Source: an uncultured bacterium
Lineage (GTDB): Bacteria > Patescibacteriota > Minisyncoccia > Phycocordibacterales > UBA9973
NCBI GenBank assembly: GCA_903869975.1
Contig: CAIQBF010000013.1
Location: 1 to 6,250 of the forward strand
Reading direction: 5' to 3'
DNA length: 6,250 bases
Below, in pieces: positions 1 through 4,739 of the stretch. The position numbers were made by a program, and so were the translations under genes. Every line of letters begins with the position of its first letter. Position 1 is the first letter of the stretch. The notes beneath the pieces were generated by a model, which saw only the letters and a program-made list of their open reading frames with translations, had not been told where the DNA came from and did not search any database.

Positions 1-56
1 AGACATAATTCGTTTACAGTAAAGGTTGATAATTCCATATTTGAATTTAGTACGAA

Positions 57-76
57 GTTTTTTTATATAAAAAAAC
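57..76. repeat. Perfect 20-nt AT palindrome
   Basis: The sequence is G, seven T, ATAT, seven A, C, and is identical on both strands. Read in either direction it gives an A/U-only hairpin with a T run in one arm. It lies 35 nt past the stop codon of the upstream minus-strand regulator. It could be a weak bidirectional terminator, a cruciform-prone element or a protein site. The lack of G:C pairs makes a classical intrinsic terminator unlikely. Confidence 0.55.
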
Positions 77-82
77 ATGTAC

Positions 83-104
83 GAATCCTAAATTAAAAGT
101 AAAC
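83..104. promoter_or_regulatory. Candidate response-regulator box, two 11-bp half-sites
   Basis: Two adjacent 11-mers, GAATCCTAAAT and TAAAAGTAAAC, follow the same pattern as the repeat at 800-821. The second matches GAAAACTAAAC there at 9 of 11 positions, and the first matches GAATCGTAAAG at 4751-4761 at 9 of 11. Tandem 11-bp half-sites are typical of OmpR/PhoB-family operators. The site sits just past the end of the first regulator and could serve a gene beyond the left edge. The DNA is AT-rich, so chance resemblance is a real risk. Confidence 0.3.
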
Positions 105-111
105 TTTTGAA

Positions 112-777
112 CTAGTTAGACGCAAAACGGTACCCGCGTTTGGGTACGGTATGAATAAAGATACGTTTTTTCGTCTCAAGTTTTTTTCGGAGGAGACGGA
201 CGTGTGTATCGACGGTATTGGTGAAAGGATCTGTGTTCATATCCCAGACATATTCAAGGATCATCTCGCGTGAGAGGACTATATCCTCGTGTTGCATAAA
301 ATATTCGAGGAGAGAGAATTCCTTGTTGCGGAGCAGTATTGGTTTTCCTGCAATAAGCACGCTGTGTTTGCGCGAATCGAGTACCAGATCTCCGCTCGTG
401 AGTATGTCTCCATGGAGTACTTCGCCGCGGCGGGTGAGGGCTCGGAGGCGCACGACGAGTTCTCGAAGTGAAAAAGGTTTGGTTAGGTAGTCGTCACAAA
501 CGCCAAGCATATCGATCTTGATGTCCATATTGCGCTCGACGGAAAGTACAAGAATGGGGATTGATGGCTTATATTTTCGTATCTGATTAGAAATTTGGTC
601 GCCGCGCATGTCAGGCAAGTGAAAATCAAGTACGATAACGTCGAAGGCATTAGCATGGGCGAGTGCGATACCGCGCTCGCCGGTATCTGCTGTTTCTACA
701 ACACAGAGCTCTGACTCGAGGCCTTTCTTGATGAATGCCGTAATCTCAGGCTCGTCTTCGATAATGAGGACTTTCAT
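112..777 (-). CDS. OmpR/PhoB-family two-component response regulator (orphan)
   Basis: This is a 221-residue DNA-binding response regulator, full length for the family. The N-terminal receiver domain (about 1-118) has the acidic pair E7/D8, phospho-acceptor D51 in VIVLDFHLP, S79 at the switch position and K100 in DDYLTKPF. The C-terminal winged helix-turn-helix (about 125-220) has a recognition helix around NTVDTHVRLLRKKL (187-200) and ends in the family signature VPKRGYRF. I chose ATG 777 because MKVLIIEDE starts where family members start; an in-frame GTG at 798 would add seven residues without a better ribosome site. The segment between S79 and K100 is one residue shorter than in the second regulator of this window, and reads GVCDDY where family members usually have GADDY. 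No histidine kinase is adjacent, so its signal is unknown. A tandem 11-bp repeat at 800-821 suggests autoregulation. Confidence 0.93.
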   Translation of the reverse strand: MKVLIIEDEPEITAFIKKGLESELCVVETADTGERGIALAHANAFDVIVLDFHLPDMRGDQISNQIRKYKPSIPILVLSVERNMDIKIDMLGVCDDYLTKPFSLRELVVRLRALTRRGEVLHGDILTSGDLVLDSRKHSVLIAGKPILLRNKEFSLLEYFMQHEDIVLSREMILEYVWDMNTDPFTNTVDTHVRLLRKKLETKKRIFIHTVPKRGYRFASN

Positions 778-790
778 AGATAGTAGTAAG

Positions 791-799
791 GTTATCACA
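791..799 (-). promoter_or_regulatory. Possible extended -10 for the first response regulator
   Basis: On the minus strand the bases read TGT-GATAAC, an extended -10 (TGn) with four of six matches to TATAAT. The 11-bp repeats at 800-821 lie directly upstream, where a -35 would be, and no good -35 hexamer is present. That is the arrangement expected of an activator-dependent promoter. A start here would give a leader of only about 7 nt before ATG 777. Confidence 0.28.
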
Positions 800-821
800 G
801 AAAGTTAAACGAAAACTAAAC
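800..821. promoter_or_regulatory. Candidate OmpR-type operator: tandem 11-bp direct repeat
   Basis: GAAAGTTAAAC (800-810) is followed at once by GAAAACTAAAC (811-821). The two agree at 9 of 11 positions with a period of exactly 11 bp. OmpR/PhoB-family dimers bind head-to-tail on half-sites about 11 bp apart, and this copy lies 22 bp upstream of the start codon of such a regulator. I infer an autoregulatory site. Related 11-mers occur at 83-104 and 4740-4783. Confidence 0.42.
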
Positions 822-869
822 TGACATATTAGTGGATATTCGTATTGAATATAAACCCTGCGTGCGTAC

Positions 870-901
870 AAAAACACCATCGTGCAAAACGATGGTGTTT
901 T
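870..901 (-). terminator. Intrinsic terminator of the pyrE / membrane-protein transcript
   Basis: AAAACACCATCG (871-882) and CGATGGTGTTTT (890-901) form a perfect 12-bp stem around a 7-nt loop. On the minus strand the stem runs straight into five T (870-874), as a rho-independent terminator requires. Two bases of the TAA stop codon of the membrane-protein gene (900-902) lie in the stem base, so termination is packed against the end of translation. It separates that transcript from the regulator gene starting at 777. Confidence 0.9.
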
Positions 902-1379
902 AAAATCCAAGATACTGCATGATGCGATGTGAGGGGCCTTCTTTGAGGGGCTTTACTACAAGTTTCGTTTCGAGGAGTCGAGTGAGTTCTTCAGTATCAA
1001 GTGTGGCGGGGAGTCCGATGGCAATTACTGGCATGATTGCGCGGTCGCTCTCAATGAGCAGATGGCTATCGACTTCTGTTTCTTCGATAGCGAAACCTTT
1101 GAGTTTCTCAAACGGGAAGAAATAATTACGAACTCTGATACCGTCGTCACTAATAGCGATTTCTATAATCTCGGGCTTCCGAGCAGCATAGTACCCGAGA
1201 ATTCCGGCGGCGAGCAAAATAAAAATAGCAAAGAGTGTGTCGTGATAGATGATTGCGATTGCCGCGCTTGCTATGGCTATTACTCCAAGCGCCCAGAACC
1301 AATCTGGGCCTTTTTCGAGATGCGCATATTCTTCGATCTGCCAAGTGATGCGCGGCTCATATTTCGACGTTTGTGCCAT
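900..1379 (-). CDS. Conserved hypothetical two-helix membrane protein
   Basis: This is a 159-residue protein of unknown function. A polar, aromatic N-terminus (ITWQIEEYAHLEKGPDWFW, 11-29) leads into two hydrophobic segments (about 30-45 and 48-65) joined by a short YHDT turn, which looks like a membrane hairpin. The remaining 90 residues form a soluble domain rich in alternating hydrophobic residues (IIEIAISDDGIRVRNYFFPFEKLKGFAI), possibly a PH-like beta fold, though I cannot prove that. The layout, W-x-x-x-E-Y near the start and a FxPFEKLKGFxI stretch after the hairpin, recalls a small protein common in Parcubacteria genomes; this is from memory. I chose ATG 1379 because the longer reading frame to 1493 adds 38 low-complexity residues that overlap the pyrE end and do not look like protein. 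It follows pyrE by 37 nt on the same strand, probably co-transcribed, and ends in the terminator at 870-901. Confidence 0.82.
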   Translation of the reverse strand: MAQTSKYEPRITWQIEEYAHLEKGPDWFWALGVIAIASAAIAIIYHDTLFAIFILLAAGILGYYAARKPEIIEIAISDDGIRVRNYFFPFEKLKGFAIEETEVDSHLLIESDRAIMPVIAIGLPATLDTEELTRLLETKLVVKPLKEGPSHRIMQYLGF

Positions 1380-1389
1380 ACGTGTAGAT

Positions 1390-1398
1390 AGTGTAGCA
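1390..1398 (-). promoter_or_regulatory. Possible extra promoter before the membrane-protein gene
   Basis: The minus strand reads TGC-TACACT here, an extended -10 form with four of six matches to TATAAT. It ends 10 nt before ATG 1379. It could give this gene a nearly leaderless transcript independent of pyrE. No convincing -35 is visible, so confidence is low. Confidence 0.2.
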
Positions 1399-1416
1399 CA
1401 GCGGAGAGAGGGTGTG

Positions 1417-2100
1417 TTACTGCGTGAGTGGAGGAAAACCGTGATTGGCCCCCCAAGCGAAAGGGTCCGCGTACCAGCGTTCAAGCAGGGCAAGGATTTC
1501 TATACTAAGTAAATTCTCCTCACGTGCAACTTCAAGAAGGTAGGGGAACGTGATGAGTGGCATGAGTCGACACTCGGGATCCATGTGTGTGAAGCGTGAT
1601 GGTTTGCCGGGGATGTCGTAGTGGTAGATTGCCGCGCAGACGGGGATGAGCGCGCCTTCTCGTCGGACAGCTTCAATGGCATTGATCGCGCTTGATCCGG
1701 TAGATATCGTATCTTCGATTACGAGGATACGCTTACCACTAAGGCCACCCGGAATATCTCCTTCAATTTGGCGACCCTGTCCGTGGTCCTTTGGTTTTGC
1801 TCGGATATATAGCAGCGGGAGCTTGAGGCGGTCGGCGAGTGTTGTAGCGTGGGGAATGGCGCCTGTCGCTACTCCTGCGATCGCGTCATAGCGCTCGGCA
1901 CTAATACTGATCATCTCGGTAAAAGCCTCAGCGATAGCGGCACGCACGTCCGCATAGCCTATGAGGCAGCGGTTGTCGATATAGATAGGCATGGCGTATC
2001 CTGAGGCCCAGCGAATGGGCGCATCCGGGCACACGGTCATGGCTCCACGGGTCAGAATGGCTCGGGCGATGGTCTTTCGAGGGTCGATTTCGTTTGACAT
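1417..2100 (-). CDS. pyrE: Orotate phosphoribosyltransferase
   Basis: The 227-residue enzyme joins orotate to PRPP, giving OMP and pyrophosphate, the fifth step of de novo UMP synthesis in the cytosol. The family landmarks appear in order: an N-terminal orotate/PRPP loop WASGYAMPIYIDNR (31-44), the GVATGAIPHATTLA strand-loop (76-89), the mobile catalytic loop with K105, H106 and G107 in KPKDHGQGRQIEG (102-114), and the PRPP-binding signature VIEDTISTGSS (127-137) with the E129/D130 pair. The tail after about 205 (ERWYADPFAWGANHGFPPLTQ) looks lineage-specific. I preferred ATG 2100 (MSNEID) over ATG 2118; the six extra residues have no support and would crowd the divergent pyrD promoter. No Shine-Dalgarno precedes it. 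It starts 30 bp from pyrD on the opposite strand, so two consecutive pathway steps share one control region. Confidence 0.95.
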   Translation of the reverse strand: MSNEIDPRKTIARAILTRGAMTVCPDAPIRWASGYAMPIYIDNRCLIGYADVRAAIAEAFTEMISISAERYDAIAGVATGAIPHATTLADRLKLPLLYIRAKPKDHGQGRQIEGDIPGGLSGKRILVIEDTISTGSSAINAIEAVRREGALIPVCAAIYHYDIPGKPSRFTHMDPECRLMPLITFPYLLEVAREENLLSIEILALLERWYADPFAWGANHGFPPLTQ

Positions 2101-2121
2101 ATGGATGTATGGTAGCATAGG
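2094..2121 (+). promoter_or_regulatory. Putative pyrD promoter inside the pyrE start
   Basis: A perfect -35 hexamer TTGACA lies at 2094-2099, overlapping the pyrE start codon (complement of 2098-2100). Sixteen bp on is a weak -10, CATAGG (2116-2121). Transcription would begin within a few bases of the pyrD ATG at 2131, giving a leaderless or nearly leaderless mRNA. That fits the missing Shine-Dalgarno. The -35 is clear but the -10 is poor. Confidence 0.4.
2109..2114 (-). promoter_or_regulatory. Possible pyrE -10 element
   Basis: The minus strand reads TACCAT, four of six matches to TATAAT, ending 8 nt before the pyrE ATG at 2100. This would place the transcription start at or next to the start codon and would overlap the pyrD promoter on the other strand. 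No good -35 is visible. Confidence 0.25.
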
Positions 2122-2130
2122 TATTGAAAT

Positions 2131-3084
2131 ATGAAACTGCGTGGTATCGAATTCGGTCCTATTATCGGAGCCTCCGGCTTAAATGGCTGGTTTGGCGAGG
2201 GGTATCCGTACCATGCAGTGCTCCGTTTACTGCCAGGGTTTACTTTTCGGGGGGTTACTCTGACAGCAAAAACAACAACACTTCATGCCCGTGCCGGCAA
2301 TATGCCGCTCCGAAAAGACCAGATTACTCCGCGCGAACTCAAGCCTCGCAGTATTGTGGTGCGCCCAGGCGCTGGCGTGGTGCTCAATGCGGTGGGTCTT
2401 TCGGGCCCCGGCTTACCGTTCCTTCTTGGTCTTGGCCGGTGGCAAAAGCTGGAGAAGCCTTTTCTCCTTTCTTTCATGTCGGTAGCGGAGACGCGCGATG
2501 CGCGCCTCCAGGAATTGCGTGAGGCAGTGAGTTTGCTGAAAGTTGAACTACCGAATTTTCGCGCACAGGTTGGCCTACAAATTAATTTCTCCTGCCCGAA
2601 CGTGGGGCATGCTCAGGAGGAGATGGTGGAAGATATTCATGAGTCACTTGCTATCGCGAGCATTCTCGGTATTCCGCTCATTCCTAAAATATCCGTACTT
2701 GTTCCTCCTGAGAAAGCTGCGGAAATCGCGCGTGACCCAAACTGTGATGCGCTCGCCGTTTCGAATACAATCGCATGGAGTGATCTCCCTGAAAATGTCC
2801 GGGCAGTCTTTTTCCGCACACAGGAATCTCCACTTGCTCGCTACGGCGGGGGAGGTATTTCGGGTAAGTACTTGCTCCCGCTCGTGATTGAATGGGTTCG
2901 TCAGTTTAAGAGACTTCGATCAAATACCCCGATAATTGCTGGTGGCGGAATTCTTCGTGCACATGATGTTGATCGACTTGTTGAAGCTGGTGCGGATGCA
3001 GTGTCTCCGGGAAGTGTGGTTATCGTGCGGCCATGGAAGATGAAGGGGATTATCGCTCGCGCGTATGCGTTGCTCGGAAAATAG
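2131..3084 (+). CDS. pyrD: Dihydroorotate dehydrogenase, class 1
   Basis: This 317-residue FMN enzyme oxidises dihydroorotate to orotate, the substrate of pyrE next door. The landmarks are K47 in TAKTTTLHARAGN, N86 in LNAVGL, N152/C155/N157 in INFSCPN, K186 in PKIS, N212 in SNT, and the FMN-phosphate loops GGGGISG (239-245) and IIAGGGI (268-274). From memory these correspond to the active-site residues of the Lactococcus class 1A enzyme. Cysteine at 155 rather than serine as catalytic base marks class 1, soluble, instead of the quinone-linked class 2. No membrane-binding N-terminal extension is present. The LNAVGLSGPG stretch recalls class 1B, but no pyrK electron-transfer subunit is adjacent, so 1A versus 1B is unresolved. 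The region 58-80 carries extra residues relative to the classical enzymes. The ATG lies 30 bp from the pyrE start and has no ribosome site. comF follows 37 nt downstream. Confidence 0.95.
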   Translation: MKLRGIEFGPIIGASGLNGWFGEGYPYHAVLRLLPGFTFRGVTLTAKTTTLHARAGNMPLRKDQITPRELKPRSIVVRPGAGVVLNAVGLSGPGLPFLLGLGRWQKLEKPFLLSFMSVAETRDARLQELREAVSLLKVELPNFRAQVGLQINFSCPNVGHAQEEMVEDIHESLAIASILGIPLIPKISVLVPPEKAAEIARDPNCDALAVSNTIAWSDLPENVRAVFFRTQESPLARYGGGGISGKYLLPLVIEWVRQFKRLRSNTPIIAGGGILRAHDVDRLVEAGADAVSPGSVVIVRPWKMKGIIARAYALLGK

Positions 3085-3092
3085 ATTTTTTT

Positions 3093-3101
3093 AAGGGGCG
3101 G
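3093..3101 (+). promoter_or_regulatory. Purine-rich possible ribosome site for comF
   Basis: AAGGGGCGG lies in the pyrD-comF gap and is the only Shine-Dalgarno-like stretch ahead of any gene here. It is 11 nt before an in-frame TTG (3113) and 20 nt before ATG 3122, so it would favour the TTG start if it is real. Confidence 0.3.
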
Positions 3102-3121
3102 AATTTGTTCTTTTGGTATTT

Positions 3122-3778
3122 ATGCAATTTTTACATACTCTATGGAGCGTATTGTTTCCCGACACCTGCGTTGGATGCCGCAGTCGAGACGCTCTTTTGT
3201 GTGGAGCGTGTCTTCAGAAGCTTGTTCCTGCTTCCTCTTCGGAAGAGCCGTATATGATGAGTGCGTATAGTTATAAAGATTCGCGAGTGCGCCAGCTTAT
3301 ACGAATTTTAAAATACAAGAAAATGCGCCACGCAGCGGATGTGTTTGCGCCGGCGCTCGCGGGGCTTTTGACTGAATTTCTCGGGGAGGAACGCTTGTTT
3401 ATAGGCGGGCGCGTGCTTTTGGTGCCGGTTCCGATTTCGCGTTCACGGTACCGTGAACGTGGATACAATCAAGCGGAGAGCTTGGCTCGGGCGACTTTTT
3501 CTCGCTTGCCGAAAGAGACAGTCCGTTTTTGTTCTGTCGAGACTACGCTGCTCGAGAAATATATCGACACGACACCGCAAGCCAAAATCAAGACACGAGC
3601 TGAGCGTCTGGCGCATCTCGGCGATTGCTTTCGGGTTAGGCCGGAGCGCATGCCAGCCGGGGAGACGATCGTACTTATTGATGATGTGATTACTACCGGC
3701 GCAACTATCCGTGTTGCACGACAAGCACTTCTTCGTGCAGGGTTCCGGTCTGTTTACGCGCTTTCGGTAGCGCACTAA
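3122..3778 (+). CDS. comF: ComF-family phosphoribosyltransferase
   Basis: This 218-residue protein combines a four-cysteine, zinc-ribbon-like N-terminus (C16-x2-C19 and C27-x2-C30) with a type I phosphoribosyltransferase fold. Family motifs are LIRILKYKK (59-67), LLVPVPISRSRYRERGYNQAE (99-119), the Q153-to-F170 segment with TRAERL, and the PRPP loop VLIDDVITTGAT (184-195). ComF is known as a competence protein needed for uptake of single-stranded DNA; its enzymatic substrate is not established. I chose ATG 3122 because family members usually begin about 15 residues before the first CxxC. TTG 3113 would add three residues and lies closer to the purine-rich stretch at 3093-3101. It follows pyrD by 37 nt and may share its transcript. 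No other competence gene is in the window, so the pairing may be positional only. Confidence 0.9.
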   Translation: MQFLHTLWSVLFPDTCVGCRSRDALLCGACLQKLVPASSSEEPYMMSAYSYKDSRVRQLIRILKYKKMRHAADVFAPALAGLLTEFLGEERLFIGGRVLLVPVPISRSRYRERGYNQAESLARATFSRLPKETVRFCSVETTLLEKYIDTTPQAKIKTRAERLAHLGDCFRVRPERMPAGETIVLIDDVITTGATIRVARQALLRAGFRSVYALSVAH

Positions 3779-3782
3779 AAAA

Positions 3783-3905
3783 ATGCCGAGCCTTCCTGAT
3801 ACGTGGCTTCTCTTTCACGCATCGATTAGACTCGACATCTTCTCTGGTCCGATTTTTGAAATGATGTTATGGGGATGTTTGCATATGCTCCATCGTCTGA
3901 AATAG
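3783..3905 (+). CDS. Doubtful small ORF after comF
   Basis: An open frame of 40 codons starts with ATG four nt after the comF stop and ends in TAG. The product would be MPSLPDTWLLFHASIRLDIF then SGPIFEMMLWGCLHMLHRLK, partly hydrophobic, with no motif I recognise. There is no ribosome site, though the tight spacing would allow coupling to comF. A frame this short is readily expected by chance, so I list it only because it fills half of an otherwise empty gap. Confidence 0.15.
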   Translation: MPSLPDTWLLFHASIRLDIFSGPIFEMMLWGCLHMLHRLK

Positions 3906-3906
3906 T

Positions 3907-3931
3907 AAGGCACTTCGACGAGTTGTGCTTT
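3907..3931. terminator. Weak hairpin between convergent genes
   Basis: AAGGCAC (3907-3913) pairs with GTGCTTT (3925-3931), seven bp with one G:T pair and an 11-nt loop. On the plus strand it is followed by CTTTATC rather than a clean T run. It could contribute to ending the pyrD-comF transcript but is a poor terminator on its own. Confidence 0.3.
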
Positions 3932-3972
3932 CTTTATCGTATCGAAATAGGGATAGAGAATAGATAAAGAAA
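3929..3972. repeat. 10-bp inverted repeat
   Basis: TTTCTTTATC (3929-3938) is the exact reverse complement of GATAAAGAAA (3963-3972), with 24 nt between. The right arm overlaps the first copy of the direct repeat AATAGATAAA, whose second copy is at 3974-3983. The arms are AT-rich, so this may be chance or a weak transcript-end structure. Confidence 0.35.
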
Positions 3973-4021
3973 AAATAGATAAAAGAGATACAGAGCGCTC
4001 GGTGGCGATTAAAAACCTTAT

Positions 4022-4696
4022 CTACTTTCGTATATCTATCTTGTATCCACGGCCAGGGATACTGTGGATAAGTTTACGTTTTTTGGGAGTATCAATCTTT
4101 TTACGTAAATTCATGATGTGCGTCTCTATAGCATTCGAGAATACACTGAGATCGGAATTCCAGACATGATCAAGAATATCTCCTCGTGGTACGACATTGC
4201 CCGAGTTTCTCATAAGGTGTTCAAGTAAGGTGAATTCTTTACGAGTCAGATAGATTGGTACGCCGCCTCGCCGGACGGTTTGCTTGGCAGTATCCAACGA
4301 GAGATCTTCAAAAGAAAATTGTGTGGCATTCTGAATTCCCGGACGGCGGATGAGCGCATTAATTCGGGCGAGAAGTTCCTCGAAGAAGAACGGCTTTACG
4401 AGGTAGTCGTCGATGCCAAGATTGAATCCTTCTACTTTATGGCGGACGTCGCTTGTGCCGGAGATCATAATGATCGGCATTTGTCGGGCGTTTTCGCGGA
4501 GCTTGAGGCAGACTTCATAGCCGTTGAGTACGGGCAGGTCGTAGTCGAGAAGGACGAGATCGTATTGGTTTTCTTCTGCTCGAGCGAGACCCAAATCTCC
4601 TGTCGCTGCTGTGTCGACCGCGAAGCAGTGTTCCTCGAGTCGGATTTTAAGGAATCGTCGAAAGTCTTGATTGTCTTCTACTATAAGGATTCGCAT
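4022..4696 (-). CDS. OmpR/PhoB-family two-component response regulator (second, orphan)
   Basis: This is a 224-residue response regulator of normal length. The receiver domain (about 1-118) shows E7/D8, phospho-acceptor D51 in LVLLDYDLP, S79 in IIMISGTSD and K101 in DDYLVKPF. The winged helix-turn-helix (about 127-221) has a recognition helix around NAIETHIMNLRKKI (188-201) and the closing signature IPGRGYKI. The recognition helix is close to that of the regulator at 112-777 (N-x-x-[DE]-T-H-[VI]-x-x-L-R-K-K), so the two are paralogues or near relatives and may read similar DNA. ATG 4696 puts MRILIVEDN at the family start. No Shine-Dalgarno precedes it and no histidine kinase is nearby. It diverges from fumC across a 93-bp gap holding 11-bp-phased repeats (4740-4783), which suggests autoregulation and possible control of fumC. 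The long frames on the opposite strand are shadows of this gene. Confidence 0.94.
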   Translation of the reverse strand: MRILIVEDNQDFRRFLKIRLEEHCFAVDTAATGDLGLARAEENQYDLVLLDYDLPVLNGYEVCLKLRENARQMPIIMISGTSDVRHKVEGFNLGIDDYLVKPFFFEELLARINALIRRPGIQNATQFSFEDLSLDTAKQTVRRGGVPIYLTRKEFTLLEHLMRNSGNVVPRGDILDHVWNSDLSVFSNAIETHIMNLRKKIDTPKKRKLIHSIPGRGYKIDIRK

Positions 4697-4717
4697 GGTA
4701 GGGTTGAATTATTGATA

Positions 4718-4727
4718 TGGTATAGTA
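4718..4727. promoter_or_regulatory. Overlapping divergent -10 elements for fumC and the second regulator
   Basis: On the plus strand TGG-TATAGT (4718-4726) is an extended -10 with five of six matches to TATAAT, giving fumC a leader of about 57 nt. On the minus strand TACTAT (complement of 4722-4727) is a weaker -10, four of six, for the regulator starting at 4696. No clear -35 is seen for either. If both are used, the two polymerases would compete for the same DNA. Confidence 0.4.
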
Positions 4728-4739
4728 ATTTTAGTCCTG

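Larger units (their letters stand above)
1..111. other. AT-rich non-coding edge, 3' of the first response regulator
   Basis: No credible coding region is seen here. The stretch is strongly AT-rich and dense in small symmetric elements: TTTACAGTAAA (13-23), a perfect 20-nt palindrome (57-76), the 7-mer GTACGAA repeated at 50-56 and 79-85, and AAAAGT-AA-ACTTTT (95-108). It follows the stop codon of the minus-strand regulator ending at 112, so it may hold that gene's terminator, the control region of a neighbour beyond the window edge, or both. Confidence 0.6.
3779..4021. other. Convergent intergenic gap with small repeats
   Basis: This 243-nt stretch lies between the ends of comF and the second regulator. 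It holds a doubtful 40-codon ORF (3783-3905), a 7-bp hairpin AAGGCAC/GTGCTTT (3907-3931), a 10-bp inverted repeat (3929-3938 with 3963-3972), the ten-mer AATAGATAAA twice (3959-3968 and 3974-3983), and the palindrome GAGCGCTC (3993-4000). No strong intrinsic terminator with a T run is visible, although both flanking transcripts should end here. Confidence 0.55.

Noticed and set aside
1062..1391. 109-codon frame antisense to the membrane protein
   Set aside because: It mirrors the opposite coding frame. Its apparent cysteine-rich end is the complement of the membrane-helix codons and has no motif spacing typical of a metal site.
1380..1493. 38-residue N-terminal extension of the membrane protein
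   Set aside because: It overlaps the end of pyrE and has an unstructured, Ser/Arg/Thr-rich composition. ATG 1379 gives a natural N-terminus and a clean 37-nt gap.
2543..2887. 114-codon frame inside pyrD in another phase
   Set aside because: Arg/Ser-rich shadow of a gene whose active-site residues are all in place in the other frame.
3929..4000. Possible CRISPR-like or satellite repeat
   Set aside because: Only two copies of a 10-mer with 5 bp between them, and no spacer structure or cas gene.
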